DNA from: Ilyonectria destructans
Taxonomy: Eukaryota; Ascomycota; Sordariomycetes; Hypocreales; Nectriaceae
Assembly: GCA_020740775.1 (NCBI GenBank)
Contig: JAHEWK010000028.1
Location: 248,001 to 312,000, forward strand
Direction: 5' to 3'
DNA: 64,000 bases
Each line of letters begins with the position of its first letter. The first letter of the stretch is position 1. The translations under genes were made by a program, and so were the position numbers. A model generated the notes under the pieces. It was not told the DNA's origin and did no database searches. It saw only the letters and a program-made list of their open reading frames with translations. Positions 12,301-23,600 of this stretch are shown piece after piece.

Positions 12301-12985
12301 TGCTGCTAAGATATGTTAGCAGGTACAGCTGTAGCACTGTGCTCATCTATGGTAAACGAGGTATCTTGTAACCGAAACCATCATCCTGACAAAGCCCAGA
12401 ATTGCATCCTTTCTCATGTTCAACGGTAACCTAATTTTCTAGCTTTGAATGGACTATCTAGCTGGTTTCCAAGCAGAGTATTTGTAACGTGAGAGGCCGT
12501 GAAGTGCATGTTATCTCGGTGGTGAAGTCCAAGGCCATGGAGTTAAGAGATACCAACTCCATCATTACAAATACGCGGGGATGCGCGGTAGCCCCTATCC
12601 GGCGCATATAGGGTAAGCTGGCTTGCGTAACATCCTCTTGAGCAAAATAACCGAGATGCCAATAAACACGCTGGTCTCTTCCTGAGAATCACATTCGTGC
12701 AAGCTAAAGTAGAGTCACTGAATTTCTCTTGCTGAGACCTTCCGTCTGGTATCAATTCCATCATGGTTAAAGATATAATTCCAAGTTGTCGTTTTGTAAT
12801 CGAGAAAGCCACGGGTAGAACACCGCACACTGACCCCCGTTGTCTCCTTCAGATATGTCCCGACCCAAAGTACAGGTTAAGTCAAGTCCAGTCCGCTTGA
12901 AAGCTGTTTGTCTATCAAGTATTTTCTCTACTCCCGCCATCCCAATTCATATCGCTTTATTTATTCACGAAGACAAGGGTCCAAG
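12301..12985 (+). repeat. Dispersed repeat, copy A
   Basis: About 0.68 kb that is recognisably the reverse complement of 57236-57902. Shared blocks include ctaagatatgttagc near 12306, caacctaatttt-like sequence near 12430, ggaattgataccagacgg (as its complement) near 12750, and the block around 12860-12920. The conceptual peptides there (VCLSSIF with flanking PKVQVKSSPVRL) match the other copy (PKAQIKPSPIRL). Differences are mostly transitions. It lies between the LINE and the hAT relic. No ORF long enough to be a transposase was seen, so it may be a non-autonomous element or part of one. Confidence 0.7.
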
Positions 12986-13415
12986 CGGTCAGTATCAGGG
13001 ACCTGCACCTAAACCAAAATACACGCCTGGACGGATGTACTAGCGACTTTGCAGATCCCCTGCAGACCTTGACGTAGAGGCTCAACGTCCATGGCGCACC
13101 ATTCACCCTTACGAGTACGTACGCAAGCTCAGTAACGAGCTCAATAATCAATTCTAATCAAACGCCAGAATGGCGCGAGAAGAGCGCGAAGCTGACGCGG
13201 GTGGGACAGGGCAGCTGCGAGACGAAGGTTTTTCGAGTTTGGCTCAAGGAAATGATGCCTTCAGCGCCCGATCATTGGCCAGCGGGCCGTTAGGAGGGCC
13301 AAACTGGGAAGTTGAAGGTGGGGTCCAAGTTGTGAACGCGGCGGAGGTGCGCTAATTCAAATAGATTGTCTCTTTGCACACAACTTGAAGGGCTTCAATA
13401 GCCTGCACTTATAAC
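12986..13415. other. Gap between repeat A and hAT relic
   Basis: About 430 bases without a supported gene. It may contain the 5' end of the hAT element, but no terminal inverted repeat was recognised. Confidence 0.4.
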
Positions 13416-16400
13416 ATGAATAACACACCGCGTGCCAATATGCCTACCGGGTCGTCTCTATTTGTAGGGGACGTTGAATACGAAGAATTAGGCTCGCCAG
13501 CTCCGGAATCAAGCATCTCCGCAGCCGTGCGACCTCATTCACAGCAATCATTTTTCTCCACGTCCTCCTCCGCTTCTTCCGTGTCTAGGCCTCAATCTCA
13601 GTCGAAGAAACGTAAACTCCGCGCTCCAGAAACCTGGAAGCACTTCCGCATGCCCCAAGGAGACGAAGAGACACACCAGAATAACCAGAGACTCTGGTAT
13701 TGTCAACACTGTCACAATCCGCCATGGCGTACAGTCTCGACTACAAGCGCCAAACGGCATATGCGAAGTGACCATGGTATTATCATTGATGACGAAGAAT
13801 GGCCAGCCAAGAAGGCACTTCAACAGTCTCTTGAAGTAGCATTTACACGTGTCGAAGAGAAGAACCGAAACCTAGTATCCCGTGACGAACAATCGATACT
13901 ACGGAATGCGATCCAACTTAACGCATTCTACGAGGCTCAGATCCAACTTATCACAAGCCGGCGGCTCCCATTCAGCTATATCTCTTGGCCGGAATACCAA
14001 GCACTTCTCTGCGCAGTTAACCCAAGAGCTGAAGAGTTCCTTATTCAGTCAGGCAATACAGTAGTGGCTTATATTGAGCTGTCATACGTCATACATCGCG
14101 AGAATATCAAAGCTCAATTACAGGCGGCAAAGTCACAAGTCCACTTCAGCATCGATCTATGGTCATCACCACATCGCAAGGGATTTCTCGGAATATGTGG
14201 GCAATGGGTTGATGAGCATTATGAACTCCGTGAGGCCATATTAGGTCTACCGAACGTACAGCACAGTCACTCCGGAGAGATAATGTTACGGCACTTGCTG
14301 GACACCATACGGTATTTCAATATTGCAGGCAATATTGGCTACTTTACGTCAGATAACGCTAGCTCCAATGACACTTGCATGCGAGCTTTGTTAACGGCAT
14401 TGGCGAACGAATATGGCATTGGATTCGACCCCATTGATCGCCGCGTTCGATGTGGAGGCCATATTATCAATCTGTGCCTCCAGGCGTTTCTCTTCGCCTC
14501 CAGCAAAGAGGCACTCAATGCTGCTATTGAAGAGGCAGATAGCAACGTGTTACGAGCAGGAAGATCAACCCGGGTACGAACGGAAAACGTCGGAGCTCGG
14601 AACGGAACAAACAGACCCCGGTCGAACTGGTCGAACGGGAGCTTGTTCGACCACATTCGACCAAAAGTGAAACCTTAACCTTAAATGGTCGAACAGGTCG
14701 AACAAGAGCGCGTTCGACCACGATCGACCAAGCAAATCAGAATAGTATATATAGTTTCACTCATTCCCACTTTCCCTGTCTAGATAGCTCTCCAGCTTTC
14801 AATATAATTCGATTACTCAAGAACACTTCTTGACATTATCAGACGTGATACGCAACCCTACGCTCAGCACGCTACGCCTCGTCACAACTGCCAACATAAA
14901 CCGATCGGGTTACGGTTTACTACGTTGGGAACCTTGACCGTCACAACCTAGACCCAAGTTAGCCAAGGTCGATCACCCCCCCCCCCCCCCCAAGCTAATC
15001 TTATAAACGTCATACGAGAAACTGCCCCTATTGAGGCGTTTTCAACAGATTTCCTGCTGTTGTTTTTGCAAGAGATAATTTTTTGACGATGTCAGCCAAC
15101 CAGCCGGGCCAACAGCACCACCTCGAAGACCGGCTTTTTCGCCATTTCAGAGGCTGGACTTGGTCAGAACGCGCTCATGATACTAGCTCTTGGCTGTGGG
15201 ACTTTGGCTATGATATTCAACGTCATGGCTTACGCAAATGGGCTTAAAAGCCGGCGCGTTCGAGCAGCAATTATCAGGCGCAGAAGCGTTATCTGATACC
15301 GAATACGCTCAATAGCGCAAAAAAGGACCAGTTGGCAAGTTACATAACATCGTAGTTGATGTGCGTATTAGCCATCGGCTAATTTACTTATTCAAGAAGG
15401 TCCAGAAGGTAAGCGGTTTTCACTAAATCTTGTTCGTCTCATACTAATTTGGTATATCTAACAGGACGAAATTGATCGCGCCACCACCCTCAAACTCCGA
15501 TCGAAGAAACCACTCAAGCCAATTGTCGATAACGACACGCATTGGCTGTCACAACTCTACATGATCCGCAGGGCTCTACGGCTAAAAACCTCTATCGAAC
15601 TCCTACTGATCAAGTACAAGGCGCAATGGGAGGACGAAAATCGGTCTAAGAAGACTGGCCGAGTGACACAAGCCAAATTGGCGAAAAAACCACGCATCCT
15701 CCGAGACGAGAATCAGCTAACGGATAAAGACTGGGAGGTTCTTTACCATTTGGAGGCTATTCTGACTGTTTTTGAGACCGTGGTAAAGACGCTTGAGGGT
15801 GATGGACACATCCGCAGGTGTAAGCAAGGCTGGACCGGCTCCTATAGCAATATCTGGGATGTGGTGCTTGGCTATGAGTTGCTGCTTAACACACTGGAAG
15901 AATATAAGCAGCTTGCTGCTAACTTTCCTGATCCCGAGCACTTCCGCATCGGAATCAACCTTGCTTGGGATAAGCTGGATGAATATTATCGGCGGCTAGA
16001 CGAGACGCCCATCTACTATACGGCAATAGCGCTCCATCCAGCTTATCGTTGGGACTGGTTTGATGAAACCTGGGCTCATAAGCCTAGTTGGGTTGAAAAG
16101 GCAAAAGAGATGGTTGCCGACGTCTGGCTGTCTGTGTGAACGGCCTCTAGTAGCTGGATTCCAGCTATCTAGTCCAGGATGCTATTTACATCAAAGATGA
16201 AGAAGAAAGAAAGAAGTTCCTAAGTGCCCCTGAGCTGTGGGATGATTTCTCATCCCTGGCGCGCACGAGCCTACTACGTCTTGCGGCACAGCCGCAAGGA
16301 TATGGGCCCTGGCTCGTGACAGTCTGATTACGCTCATTTCGAGGTTAGATCTAGCAGCAGCAGAGGCGATGACGAGCCACCAGCAAAAAGACCTCGGTTT

Positions 16401-16937
16401 TTCAACCCCTTCGAGAAGAACAGCCGTCTGCCAAGCTCAACACCAACCTCCGCAGCAGCTATTGTTGGTGATGAGTACCAAGCGTGGCAAACGGATCGTG
16501 AGGCCAGCGACGGCGACGTTCGTGATCCAATTGGTTACTGGATCACTAAGCAAAGTAGATATCCTCGGTTATCCAGGATGGCCTTGGACTTCCTGACAAT
16601 CCAACCGATGTCAGCCGAGTGTGAGAGGTTATTTTCAGCTGCTGGCAAGATGATCTCGGGGTTGCGAACTGACCTAGATGCTGAGATTATCGCCATTTGT
16701 CAGGTTTTACGCTCTTGGTACCGTGCTGGCCTTATCAAGGACCTGGATCCATTGCTTAACTCACACCTTGAAAGTAAGCTGGATGCCGGTTGTGCGACTC
16801 TAAGCGATGACGAGCTGGCGCTTGCTGAGTCAAAATGGCTATTGGAGGGCGAGGACAGCGCCAGCGAGGTTGACGATTTATCACAGCAGCAACAGGCTGA
16901 AGAGTTAGTGTCAACCTCTGAAAGTGAGGCTGAATAG
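13416..16937 (+). mobile_element. hAT transposase relic
   Basis: The ATG at 13416 starts a frame with an NLS-like segment (KKRKLR), a BED-type zinc finger (CQHCHNPPW with a downstream H...H near 13700-13770) and the hAT core (HFSIDLWSSPHRKGFLG, TSDNASSND and CGGHIINLCLQAFL, to about 14547). The frame is then broken by an insertion of about 0.7 kb. It resumes near 15255 (RKKGPVGKLHNIV) after an in-frame TAG at 15313-15315 in place of an expected Trp codon. A short GT-AG intron probably lies at 15410-15463. More core follows at 15464-16137. After further stops and a shift, the C-terminal hAT dimerisation region appears at about 16480-16700 (MSAECERLFSAAGKMI), with an acidic tail ending at 16937. 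The element is inactive but could be traced end to end. Confidence 0.88.
14548..14886 (+). mobile_element. LTR-like insertion inside hAT relic
   Basis: The insertion interrupts the hAT reading frame. It begins TGTTACGAG and, 339 bp on, ends CTCGTCACA, an inverted pair with one mismatch, as in LTRs that start TG and end CA. It has a TATA stretch near 14747 and repeated ggtcgaac/gttcgacc words in its first 190 bases. Foreign DNA continues to about 15255, where the hAT frame resumes. That part includes a run of 16 C at 14976-14991 and may be internal retroelement sequence. No clear target-site duplication was found, so a truncated retroelement is more likely than a clean solo LTR. Confidence 0.5.
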
Positions 16938-17845
16938 GCACTGATGAGGTTGTGAATAGCCTCAAAAATCCACTTATAAATCCACTTATAAATCCACGTG
17001 TGTACGTCCATTCCACTCCGGCCAAATATGTATTACATCCACTAGGTAATTGCCTAAAAAATCGTACATCCACTCTACTTGGTCCAAATGTGAGTGGGTG
17101 TAGTGGTTCCGAGCCTTGCCCATACCAGACCATACCAGACCATTCCGATCACTGCTGCCAGGCAAACCAGCGGCTAGTTGAAGGGCGCCGAAAATGGACT
17201 TGTTCAAATCAACGCCTGCTTCCAGATATGCCATACATGTCTCTATATGCCAGCGACCACCCTTAACGAAAGCTTTGCTTCGGAAGGAGGAGGTCCAAGT
17301 CCTTGTCGTCAGCGTTCCAGTCGCCTCGGGTTTTCTCCTGTAAGGGTTTTCCCCAAGGGTGCACGGATTTGGTCGCAGCTACTGGCGACCTTGAAAGGCA
17401 TGGCCTTCGGCCTTAGAGTGGGAAGGGCTATCAGGTCTATCTGTGCAAGAGAATTTTGGACTGGAGGGGAAGGTTACCCGCTGACGGGATGCCCTTGGAC
17501 TACAACGTGCCCTGAGCCATGCTGAATAGTGGAGGATGGGATTATTCCTGTCACTTAACTAGCACAGCACGTCTGTGCCCCTCTGCAGGACTTTACCGGG
17601 CTTTACAGCCGCCCGGACGGAAAATACACGGACATCCACAAAAGCTGAGAGTATATGTGAACCGAGTGGGGCCAAAAAAAAACTACCCACACCCAAAAAT
17701 AATGTAAAGAAATATAAAACGAAATTGGTCCGCGTATGTACTGTAGGATGCACTGTCATGGTATCATGTTATTATGTACACAAGGAAACAAAGTGGCATG
17801 ACCGAGCTGCTGGCCGACCTTGCTAGATTTACTGAGATGTCATGC
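16938..17845. other. hAT 3' flank and intergenic DNA
   Basis: A short direct repeat of aaatccacttat occurs 2-3 times at 16973-17000, possibly subterminal hAT sequence. The rest has no supported gene and holds the 3' flank of the Whi5-like gene on the minus strand. Confidence 0.4.
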
Positions 17846-18881
17846 CTATGACTCGTCGGAGGTTGGCCACCACGCCGCCGCCGCCGCCACGCTAAGTGGT
17901 ATTGGGTGGCAGGCATGGCTACCGGCCTTCCTCCAAGGTTTCTTGGTCGGGCTGGGAGGTGTGACGTTGACAAAGTCGGCAAAGTCAAAGCTCTGATCTG
18001 GGGTAGTGGGAAAGAGATCACCGTCGCCAGGAGTCATCATCGACGAGAGCAAATCCAACTTGCCGTTCTTCTGAGGGGGCGTCAAGGGGGGACCTGTCAG
18101 AGGTAACGATCGCATGTTGGCGGTGTCGAAAGAGAGGACGGTCAGCAAGTCGTCGTCATCCGAGGGGACAGTCAAGTGGAGCGGGAGGCCGCTGTTCAAG
18201 AGGCGCAGCCGGAAGGAGCTATACTGGTCAACTGGGGTGAAGTGCTGTTGGCGGCAAGGCTTGAATGGGGACGGTTGAGCCTGCCCTAAACTATCCTTCC
18301 CAGAAGGATGGTCACCAACGGGCTTGTGAGTGGTTGGGGAGAGGCGGAAACGTTTGCTGGGATTGGATGGTTTGTTTTCGAAGGACGTAAAGTAAGTGCG
18401 CTTGCGGTGGCTGGTGCCGCTGCTGCGGGAGCCGACAGCATTTGAGAACAGGTGCGGTTTGAGGGGCAAGCTCATGAGGTCGTAGGAGGAGCACGAAACG
18501 CCGGAGGTAGAAGAAGTAGAGTCGGAAAGGGTGTCACCTTCAGCGAGGCACTTCTGTCGTATCTCTTCGAGAATCGGTTCGATAGTGTCGAGCGTGAGGT
18601 GTTCCCAGCCATGCTTGGTCTTGAATCGGGCGAGGGCGAGGAGGTTCTGCAAGCGGCGAGCAAGCTACGGGTTGAAAAAAGAATGGGTTAGTATTCATAT
18701 CTTATCTTTCTTCTTCCGACACCCATCACCAACCCTGGAAGAAGTGAATGCCCGTTGATAATAACGACAATGATGGAGTCGAGGGATGGTTGGTTTGCAT
18801 CCTTGAGCTTACCTTGCTTAGTTCTGCACGCTTGAGGACGCCATCGACGACAGCCTCGGGCTTCTTCCGCAGCGAGCGCAT
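17846..18881 (-). CDS. Whi5/Nrm1-like G1/S transcription repressor
   Basis: Two exons, 18881-18813 and 18664-17846, joined across a 148-nt GT-AG intron with a ctaac branch-like site, give 295 residues. Exon 1 starts MRSLRKKPEAVV. Across the junction the sequence reads ELSK-LARRLQNLLALARFK followed by TKHGWEHL, residues about 20-48. This resembles the short GTB motif by which yeast Whi5 and Nrm1 bind SBF/MBF and restrain G1/S genes. Later segments are Ser/Thr/Pro-rich with many potential proline-directed kinase sites (TPP, SPT, TTPDQ), as expected for a Cdk-regulated protein. A poly-Ala stretch lies near the C-terminus. The role is inferred from the motif and general architecture; no other domain is visible. 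The 5' exon is too short to appear as an independent ORF. Confidence 0.72.
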
Positions 18882-19892
18882 GGCCTCATGCTTGTCTGGT
18901 TCCTATTGTGCACCTCCTCTTCCTGGTGCCATCCCTCTATTTATGGTCGAATCGATGGTGGTCAGCGGGCGTTTCGGGGGGAATTAGGTTGTCGAGATGG
19001 ATAACGGTTTGGGCGAAAGAGGTATGTGTACGCATAAAGGTCTGGGTTGTTCCCAAAGTGCTGGAAGCAAAATGGGAAAGGGGGTCGATTGAATGGCTGA
19101 TCGACAAGGCCGGGGTGGTGGTTTAAATCCGTATCCAATCAGTTTTATCAGGACAAGTTGGCTCTTCGTGCACAGAAGAGCGGCCCTGCAGGTATTAGAG
19201 ACGCGAAGCTCTCGGGTAGGCCTTTGAAACGCGTATTTGCGACGTGTTTGACGCGCTTTCTTTCAAACGTTTCCTTCTCGCTGTTGGGCATGTTTCCAAG
19301 GAATATGGACAAGCTGGAACGAAAATCAGTGGGGCGGCCAAGGAAGAACACTAATCCGTTCACTACAGCACCATACTTTCACTAAAAACGTAATTAGGCT
19401 TGGAACAAAACAGTGACAAAACTATTCACCATACCTCGCATGTACTTTATTGAATCTCAAACGTCATGAATATATCATTAATCATGTACTGTGGCGTTAT
19501 CATGCTTGCAAGTTGTCAATCTTGTCGTCGCTTTGTAGCTGGTGGGCCAATTTGATAGTTGAGCTAATCCTATTTGGTCGATACAACTCCCAGGCACGCC
19601 CTCAGGGTCTCGCAGAGGTTCGTTCTTCATTGTAGAATTGAATTTCATCACTATGGGTTACAATCACTGATGCCCTATGATCAGCCGGCTAGTTCAAATT
19701 CGGATTTGAGGAAGTACGGACGAGCGCGAACCTTGATTCTGGTGCATAACGCAAAATTGATAGGCCGGCCCCGCCATTAGCTGGGCGGGTGGCCCCGCAT
19801 AACTGTCGTCCAACTACTCCGTAATCCTCAGCAATTCCTCCCGTCTCACTTCGGCTTCGAACAAGGCTGCGTTCCGCTTCTCATAATATAAT
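18882..19892. other. Intergenic DNA between divergent genes
   Basis: About 1 kb between the start of the Whi5-like gene (leftward) and the hypothetical ORF at 19893 (rightward). It probably holds both promoters. No additional gene is supported. Confidence 0.5.
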
Positions 19893-20318
19893 ATGTCGCC
19901 ATCTGACAATGATGTGGTCTATCTAGGCACAATAACCCATCGGGATGGGTCTCTTGCGCTTGCTTGTCCCACGACTGCGGCCGCCGACCGAACCGACAAC
20001 CATACCCACAGAGCAAAACGTCTACGTGTGTCGGACAGCCGCCGCCGCCACGACCAACCGATTATCCCCGTCGAGATCAGAAACAAATATGTTGCCTTAG
20101 GTTGGGTACAGAACTGGGATAAGTCAACCACCCCGCCGGTCGTGTTTGGGTTCTTTGATCGAGCTGGCCGCTTCCGTCGCCGGAGGGGACATGAAGGACC
20201 TGATTCTTCAATGAGGGTCCTTTATCTGTGCCCATTGCTCACGACAAAGTTCAATACCGCCCGTGCTTTCAGGGAATGTCGGAAAAGCAAGTTCGAGACG
20301 AGCTGTCGCGACGTTTGA
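19893..20318 (+). CDS. Hypothetical protein, possibly 3'-truncated
   Basis: An ATG at 19893 opens a 141-codon frame. The protein starts MSPSDNDVVYLG and has a basic segment (HRAKRLRVSDSRRR, residues about 38-52) and a second Arg-rich stretch near residue 93. I recognise no domain. The frame ends just before a decayed LINE reverse-transcriptase segment (20390-20800), so the original 3' part may have been lost or displaced by that insertion. Alternatively an intron may join it to downstream sequence, since an EDKVHCFGYAY frame is open to 20902. Coding status is uncertain. Confidence 0.4.
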   Translation: MSPSDNDVVYLGTITHRDGSLALACPTTAAADRTDNHTHRAKRLRVSDSRRRHDQPIIPVEIRNKYVALGWVQNWDKSTTPPVVFGFFDRAGRFRRRRGHEGPDSSMRVLYLCPLLTTKFNTARAFRECRKSKFETSCRDV

Positions 20319-20389
20319 TCCAGAAGGCTGGACCATTTTTAGGACCTGGCGAAATATGAGTAGGCTGTCGTATCGAGACGGAATGAACC

Positions 20390-20800
20390 TAAAAACGCCG
20401 GTACGTGAGAGGAATGGCCAGTATCGGATTCTCATGGCGGCGAATTTCACTGCTCTCCTGCCTAAGCAAGGTCTAGAAAGGTTGATGGCAAGACGGGTCA
20501 TCTTAGCCGCCCTCACGCACATGGTGGTTAGCCCACAACAGACAGACATACGCACTCTGTGGAAGAGAGGCACCCTCGAATCTGTTAGAAGGATGCTGTA
20601 TTCGAGATACAGAAAACAACTGTTGTCTACCCCAAGTATCACCCTTCGCATCTACCCTCTCTTTATGCTATACGTGGCGGGCATCTATCGAAGACAAAGT
20701 CCACTGCTTCGGATACGCTTACGACACCTGTGCCCACACTTCAATGCAATTTCTGTTGCTAGGCCGCGACGCGACCAGGAAGCCGGGCAAGAAGGACCTC
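20390..20800 (+). pseudogene. LINE reverse-transcriptase relic
   Basis: Conceptual peptides match the RT of the LINE at 6.6-12.2 kb in the same order. GLERLMARRVILAALTH with VVSPQQ near 20470-20540 matches GLERLVARRLAWACIHYG with LHPQQ. Then LFMLYVAGIYR near 20660 matches LFLLYTEPIYR, and in another frame FGYAYDT near 20710 matches FGYADDT. Much of the palm between these blocks is deleted. It is a short, frameshifted fragment of a related but not identical LINE. Confidence 0.65.
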
Positions 20801-20929
20801 GAAACGCGGCCGGAGATTGCGGAACTGAAGGTTGCCTTTGCTCAAGCAGCAACAGGAGCCAGTGTCGGTCTTTTATGGCTGTATCTGGAGGGAATGTGAT
20901 CAAATGCTGGCGTTGCTAGGTAACAATCA

Positions 20930-21298
20930 CCATTAGAACAAATAGAACCACAGGCGGGAATGGTCTCAATTGCCAGGCCAGAATTCGCAGGCTTAAGACG
21001 CCTGGTTATCATCAAGGCCCACGTCTCCTCGGCATTGACGTGCCATGTTCACCGCCTTGCCTGGAGTGGCCTCTCTTTGTAGGTTTTACGGTGGGGGACT
21101 CGATTGTTACTCTTGCAGTGCCGCAAAATCGTTCCAAGGTTCGTCGTGCCTCTATCATCCACATTGCAGTAATCCATTGGGTTTCAAGCAGGGATCATTG
21201 CTTCACTCCACCCAAATCCAATCGTCACACCGGCCCCAACAGGTTTCCAGGGAATTCGCCAGGTCAACCGGCCATTCAAAAGAGCCACTCTAGCCGTC
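20930..21298. other. Intergenic DNA
   Basis: No gene supported. It is the 3' flank of the minus-strand WKHE-repeat gene. Confidence 0.4.
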
Positions 21299-23068
21299 CT
21301 ATTTCGCCCGACGCCGAGTTGTACTTGGACGCCTTTTGGATACTCTCTGAGGTTTTGCTAAACGTGCAGGCTTTGGACCAGCACTAATCCGCCTGGGTCT
21401 TAATTGAGAGCTACCGACGTGTGGATCGGTAGCAGCGATGCCGGAGTGGTCTGCAGCCGTTTTGGGCTCGGCCACCTGCAAGCGTTTGCTCCTTCGTGGT
21501 GGTACAGGAGCAGGCTTTGAGAGGGGAGCAGGGATGTCTAGTCCAGGTAAAGATTGTTGAGCCTCAGACGGTAATTCAGAGGCATTCAGTCGACGTCGGG
21601 GCCCAGGTCCGTTCTTTCCACGAGCCTTGGACACCTTCGTCGAATGAACTGGACCAAGTGGAGCCTGTCCACCCTCGAATCGCCGTCTCTGCTGCGGGCC
21701 AGATTGAGGAGCCTCCCGACTCGCTGCATGGCGGTGTCGTGAATTTGAAGCAGTGGAAGAGTGACTGACATCGCCATTCAGTAATTCTGCGGGATCAGTG
21801 ACCAGAGATGGTTCTTGCGGAGACGCGTTTAGGCTACCAGACACTGGGCCGTGGCTTGATTCGGCAGGCGACGGAGACCTGAAGAGATTCCTTCTCGGAC
21901 GTGTTCCCCCGGTTCCATAGGCGTCGCTCTCAAGCGCACCCGAAAGAGTGTCCGCAGGTGGTTCTTGCTGAGACGCGTTCCGGATACCGGACGCTTGGCC
22001 GTTTGACTCGGCAGAGAGGAGAGCCCCGAATATCGACCGGGGAGGCACTTCTCTGTCGTCCCCGAGCGCGGTCGCTTGAACAGAGGCAGCATCATCGCCC
22101 AACTCTTCGCGAAGCATCTCCTCGAGAGGCTGTTCATGCTTCCAGGACATCCCAGGCAGTATACCCCATTTCCTATTCCAAATTCCCCTCTCCATCCAAG
22201 TGTTCTTCACTCTCTCATAGGCCGTCGAATTAACGTCGAGAGGGGTCGGTGTAGTGGCTCTTTCAACGTTTGGCTCGTTCTGGGTCGGTCTGCCGCCTGC
22301 CCAGGCATGAAGGGCAGCCTGATGATGGATTGGGCCGTAGCGCGCCAAGTTGAGATCAGAGAAGTCTGGAGTAGGGGGGCTAGGAGGGTTCATTTCGTCT
22401 TGAATCCGTTCGCGTTCTTTCGACACCTGATAGACGAACCGATGAAATGGGCGTGACGCTTCACGCTCGCGCTCTCGTATAGGCCGTCGCTCTGCAATCC
22501 ATCGCAGCTCCTCGGCACTCTTCGGTCGTCTCGGTTTCGCCTCTGCTCTCTTGGAGGGGAGGCAGAAAAGAGGAGCTTCGCCTTCGGCCGCCGAATCGGT
22601 CTCCGATTCGGACTCAGGCTCGAACGGTTCTTCGTGCTTCCACCTCCACAGTGTCAATTGTTTCCACTTCTCGTTCCAGATGCCCTGCTCCACCCAGCGT
22701 GTCTTGACGTTCTCCTCCGCGAGCTTGTAGATGTTCGTACCGGCCGGCTGACGGCGTGATCGATTTCGATTCGCTTCGTAGAGCCGATCTATCTCTTCAC
22801 TCTTTTCGGCGTCGAATTGGTTGGAAGGAAACGATGCCCGATGCTCTCGTATCAGCTGCCATTTTCGTTCCCCGCGGCGTTTCTGTTCCTCGCTAGGCGG
22901 GTTAGGACTCTGAGATCGGGTTGAGTTGTGTGACAAGTGAGATCTGTACGATGGCGGAGATTCGCTGAACCGCCCTCTCGCATGATCAAGTCGCTGCGGA
23001 TTTTCGACAAGTGCTGCTAGGGCCCTGTCAGCTCTCAACAGCCTATCTCCTCGAATAATGTCAGCCAT
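21299..23068 (-). CDS. Basic protein with two WKHE-type repeats
   Basis: I chose the ATG at 23068 (MADIIRGDRLLRADRALAAL), giving 589 residues. The frame stays open for another 93 codons upstream, but that part looks like leader sequence. The protein contains two related units of about 45 residues. One, near residues 117-155, has KTRWVEQGIWNEKW then WRWKHEEP. The other, near 278-320, has KNTWMERGIWNRKW then MSWKHEQP. The shared pattern is K-x2-W-x-E-x-GIWN-x-KW followed by WKHE-x-P. The rest is Arg/Pro/Ser-rich and probably disordered, with a strongly basic C-terminus. I do not recognise a functional family. It is divergent from the FHA-kinase gene, with 532 bp between the starts. Confidence 0.7.
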   Translation of the reverse strand: MADIIRGDRLLRADRALAALVENPQRLDHARGRFSESPPSYRSHLSHNSTRSQSPNPPSEEQKRRGERKWQLIREHRASFPSNQFDAEKSEEIDRLYEANRNRSRRQPAGTNIYKLAEENVKTRWVEQGIWNEKWKQLTLWRWKHEEPFEPESESETDSAAEGEAPLFCLPSKRAEAKPRRPKSAEELRWIAERRPIREREREASRPFHRFVYQVSKERERIQDEMNPPSPPTPDFSDLNLARYGPIHHQAALHAWAGGRPTQNEPNVERATTPTPLDVNSTAYERVKNTWMERGIWNRKWGILPGMSWKHEQPLEEMLREELGDDAASVQATALGDDREVPPRSIFGALLSAESNGQASGIRNASQQEPPADTLSGALESDAYGTGGTRPRRNLFRSPSPAESSHGPVSGSLNASPQEPSLVTDPAELLNGDVSHSSTASNSRHRHAASREAPQSGPQQRRRFEGGQAPLGPVHSTKVSKARGKNGPGPRRRLNASELPSEAQQSLPGLDIPAPLSKPAPVPPRRSKRLQVAEPKTAADHSGIAATDPHVGSSQLRPRRISAGPKPARLAKPQRVSKRRPSTTRRRAK

Positions 23069-23600
23069 GGGGGAGTTTTCGTCTTCAATCGTGGAAGCAG
23101 GGTCGCGGCGAACAGATGGGCGAAACGAAAAGCATCTGGGAGGAGGATGTGAGGAAAATAACACGACAGAAATATCCTTTTGGCGCCCTGGGCTGTGACC
23201 GGGGCAGTGCTGTGTCATGCGCGGGCCGGCGGCGCTGGCGCCAGCAGGCCTCAGTGATTGGCCATGAGCATACCCACCAGAATCCATTGGCTTTGCGTGC
23301 CTCGCTCCTGCGACCAGCTCGTTCAACCATCCAGTAACCAACCACATACTCTTGGTAGCGCGCGGGATATGTTGCTAGAAGAGATGCAGCTCGGCCAACA
23401 GGAGGTGCATTAGGCTGGGCATCGCTGTCGCCCCAGTTGCTGTGCGGAGTCAATAAAAGCGACAGCTCGGTCTGCGAACGGTCGAACGGCCACACTCACT
23501 TATCCCAACGCACATCTTCCTTGCTCGCCCTCCGTGCTCCGTCTGACCTCTATTTATCTTTCCCTTGCTCTAGCAATTCGCCAGATTTCATCGCCCAACA
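23069..23600. promoter_or_regulatory. Shared divergent promoter region
   Basis: The 532 bp separates two oppositely oriented starts, the WKHE-repeat gene at 23068 and the FHA-kinase at 23601. Regulatory sites for both genes must lie largely here. No specific factor site is claimed. Confidence 0.5.

Noticed and set aside
20690..20902. Open frame as a complete new gene
   Set aside because: FGYAYDT and the preceding blocks align with LINE reverse transcriptase, so at least its first part is a relic.
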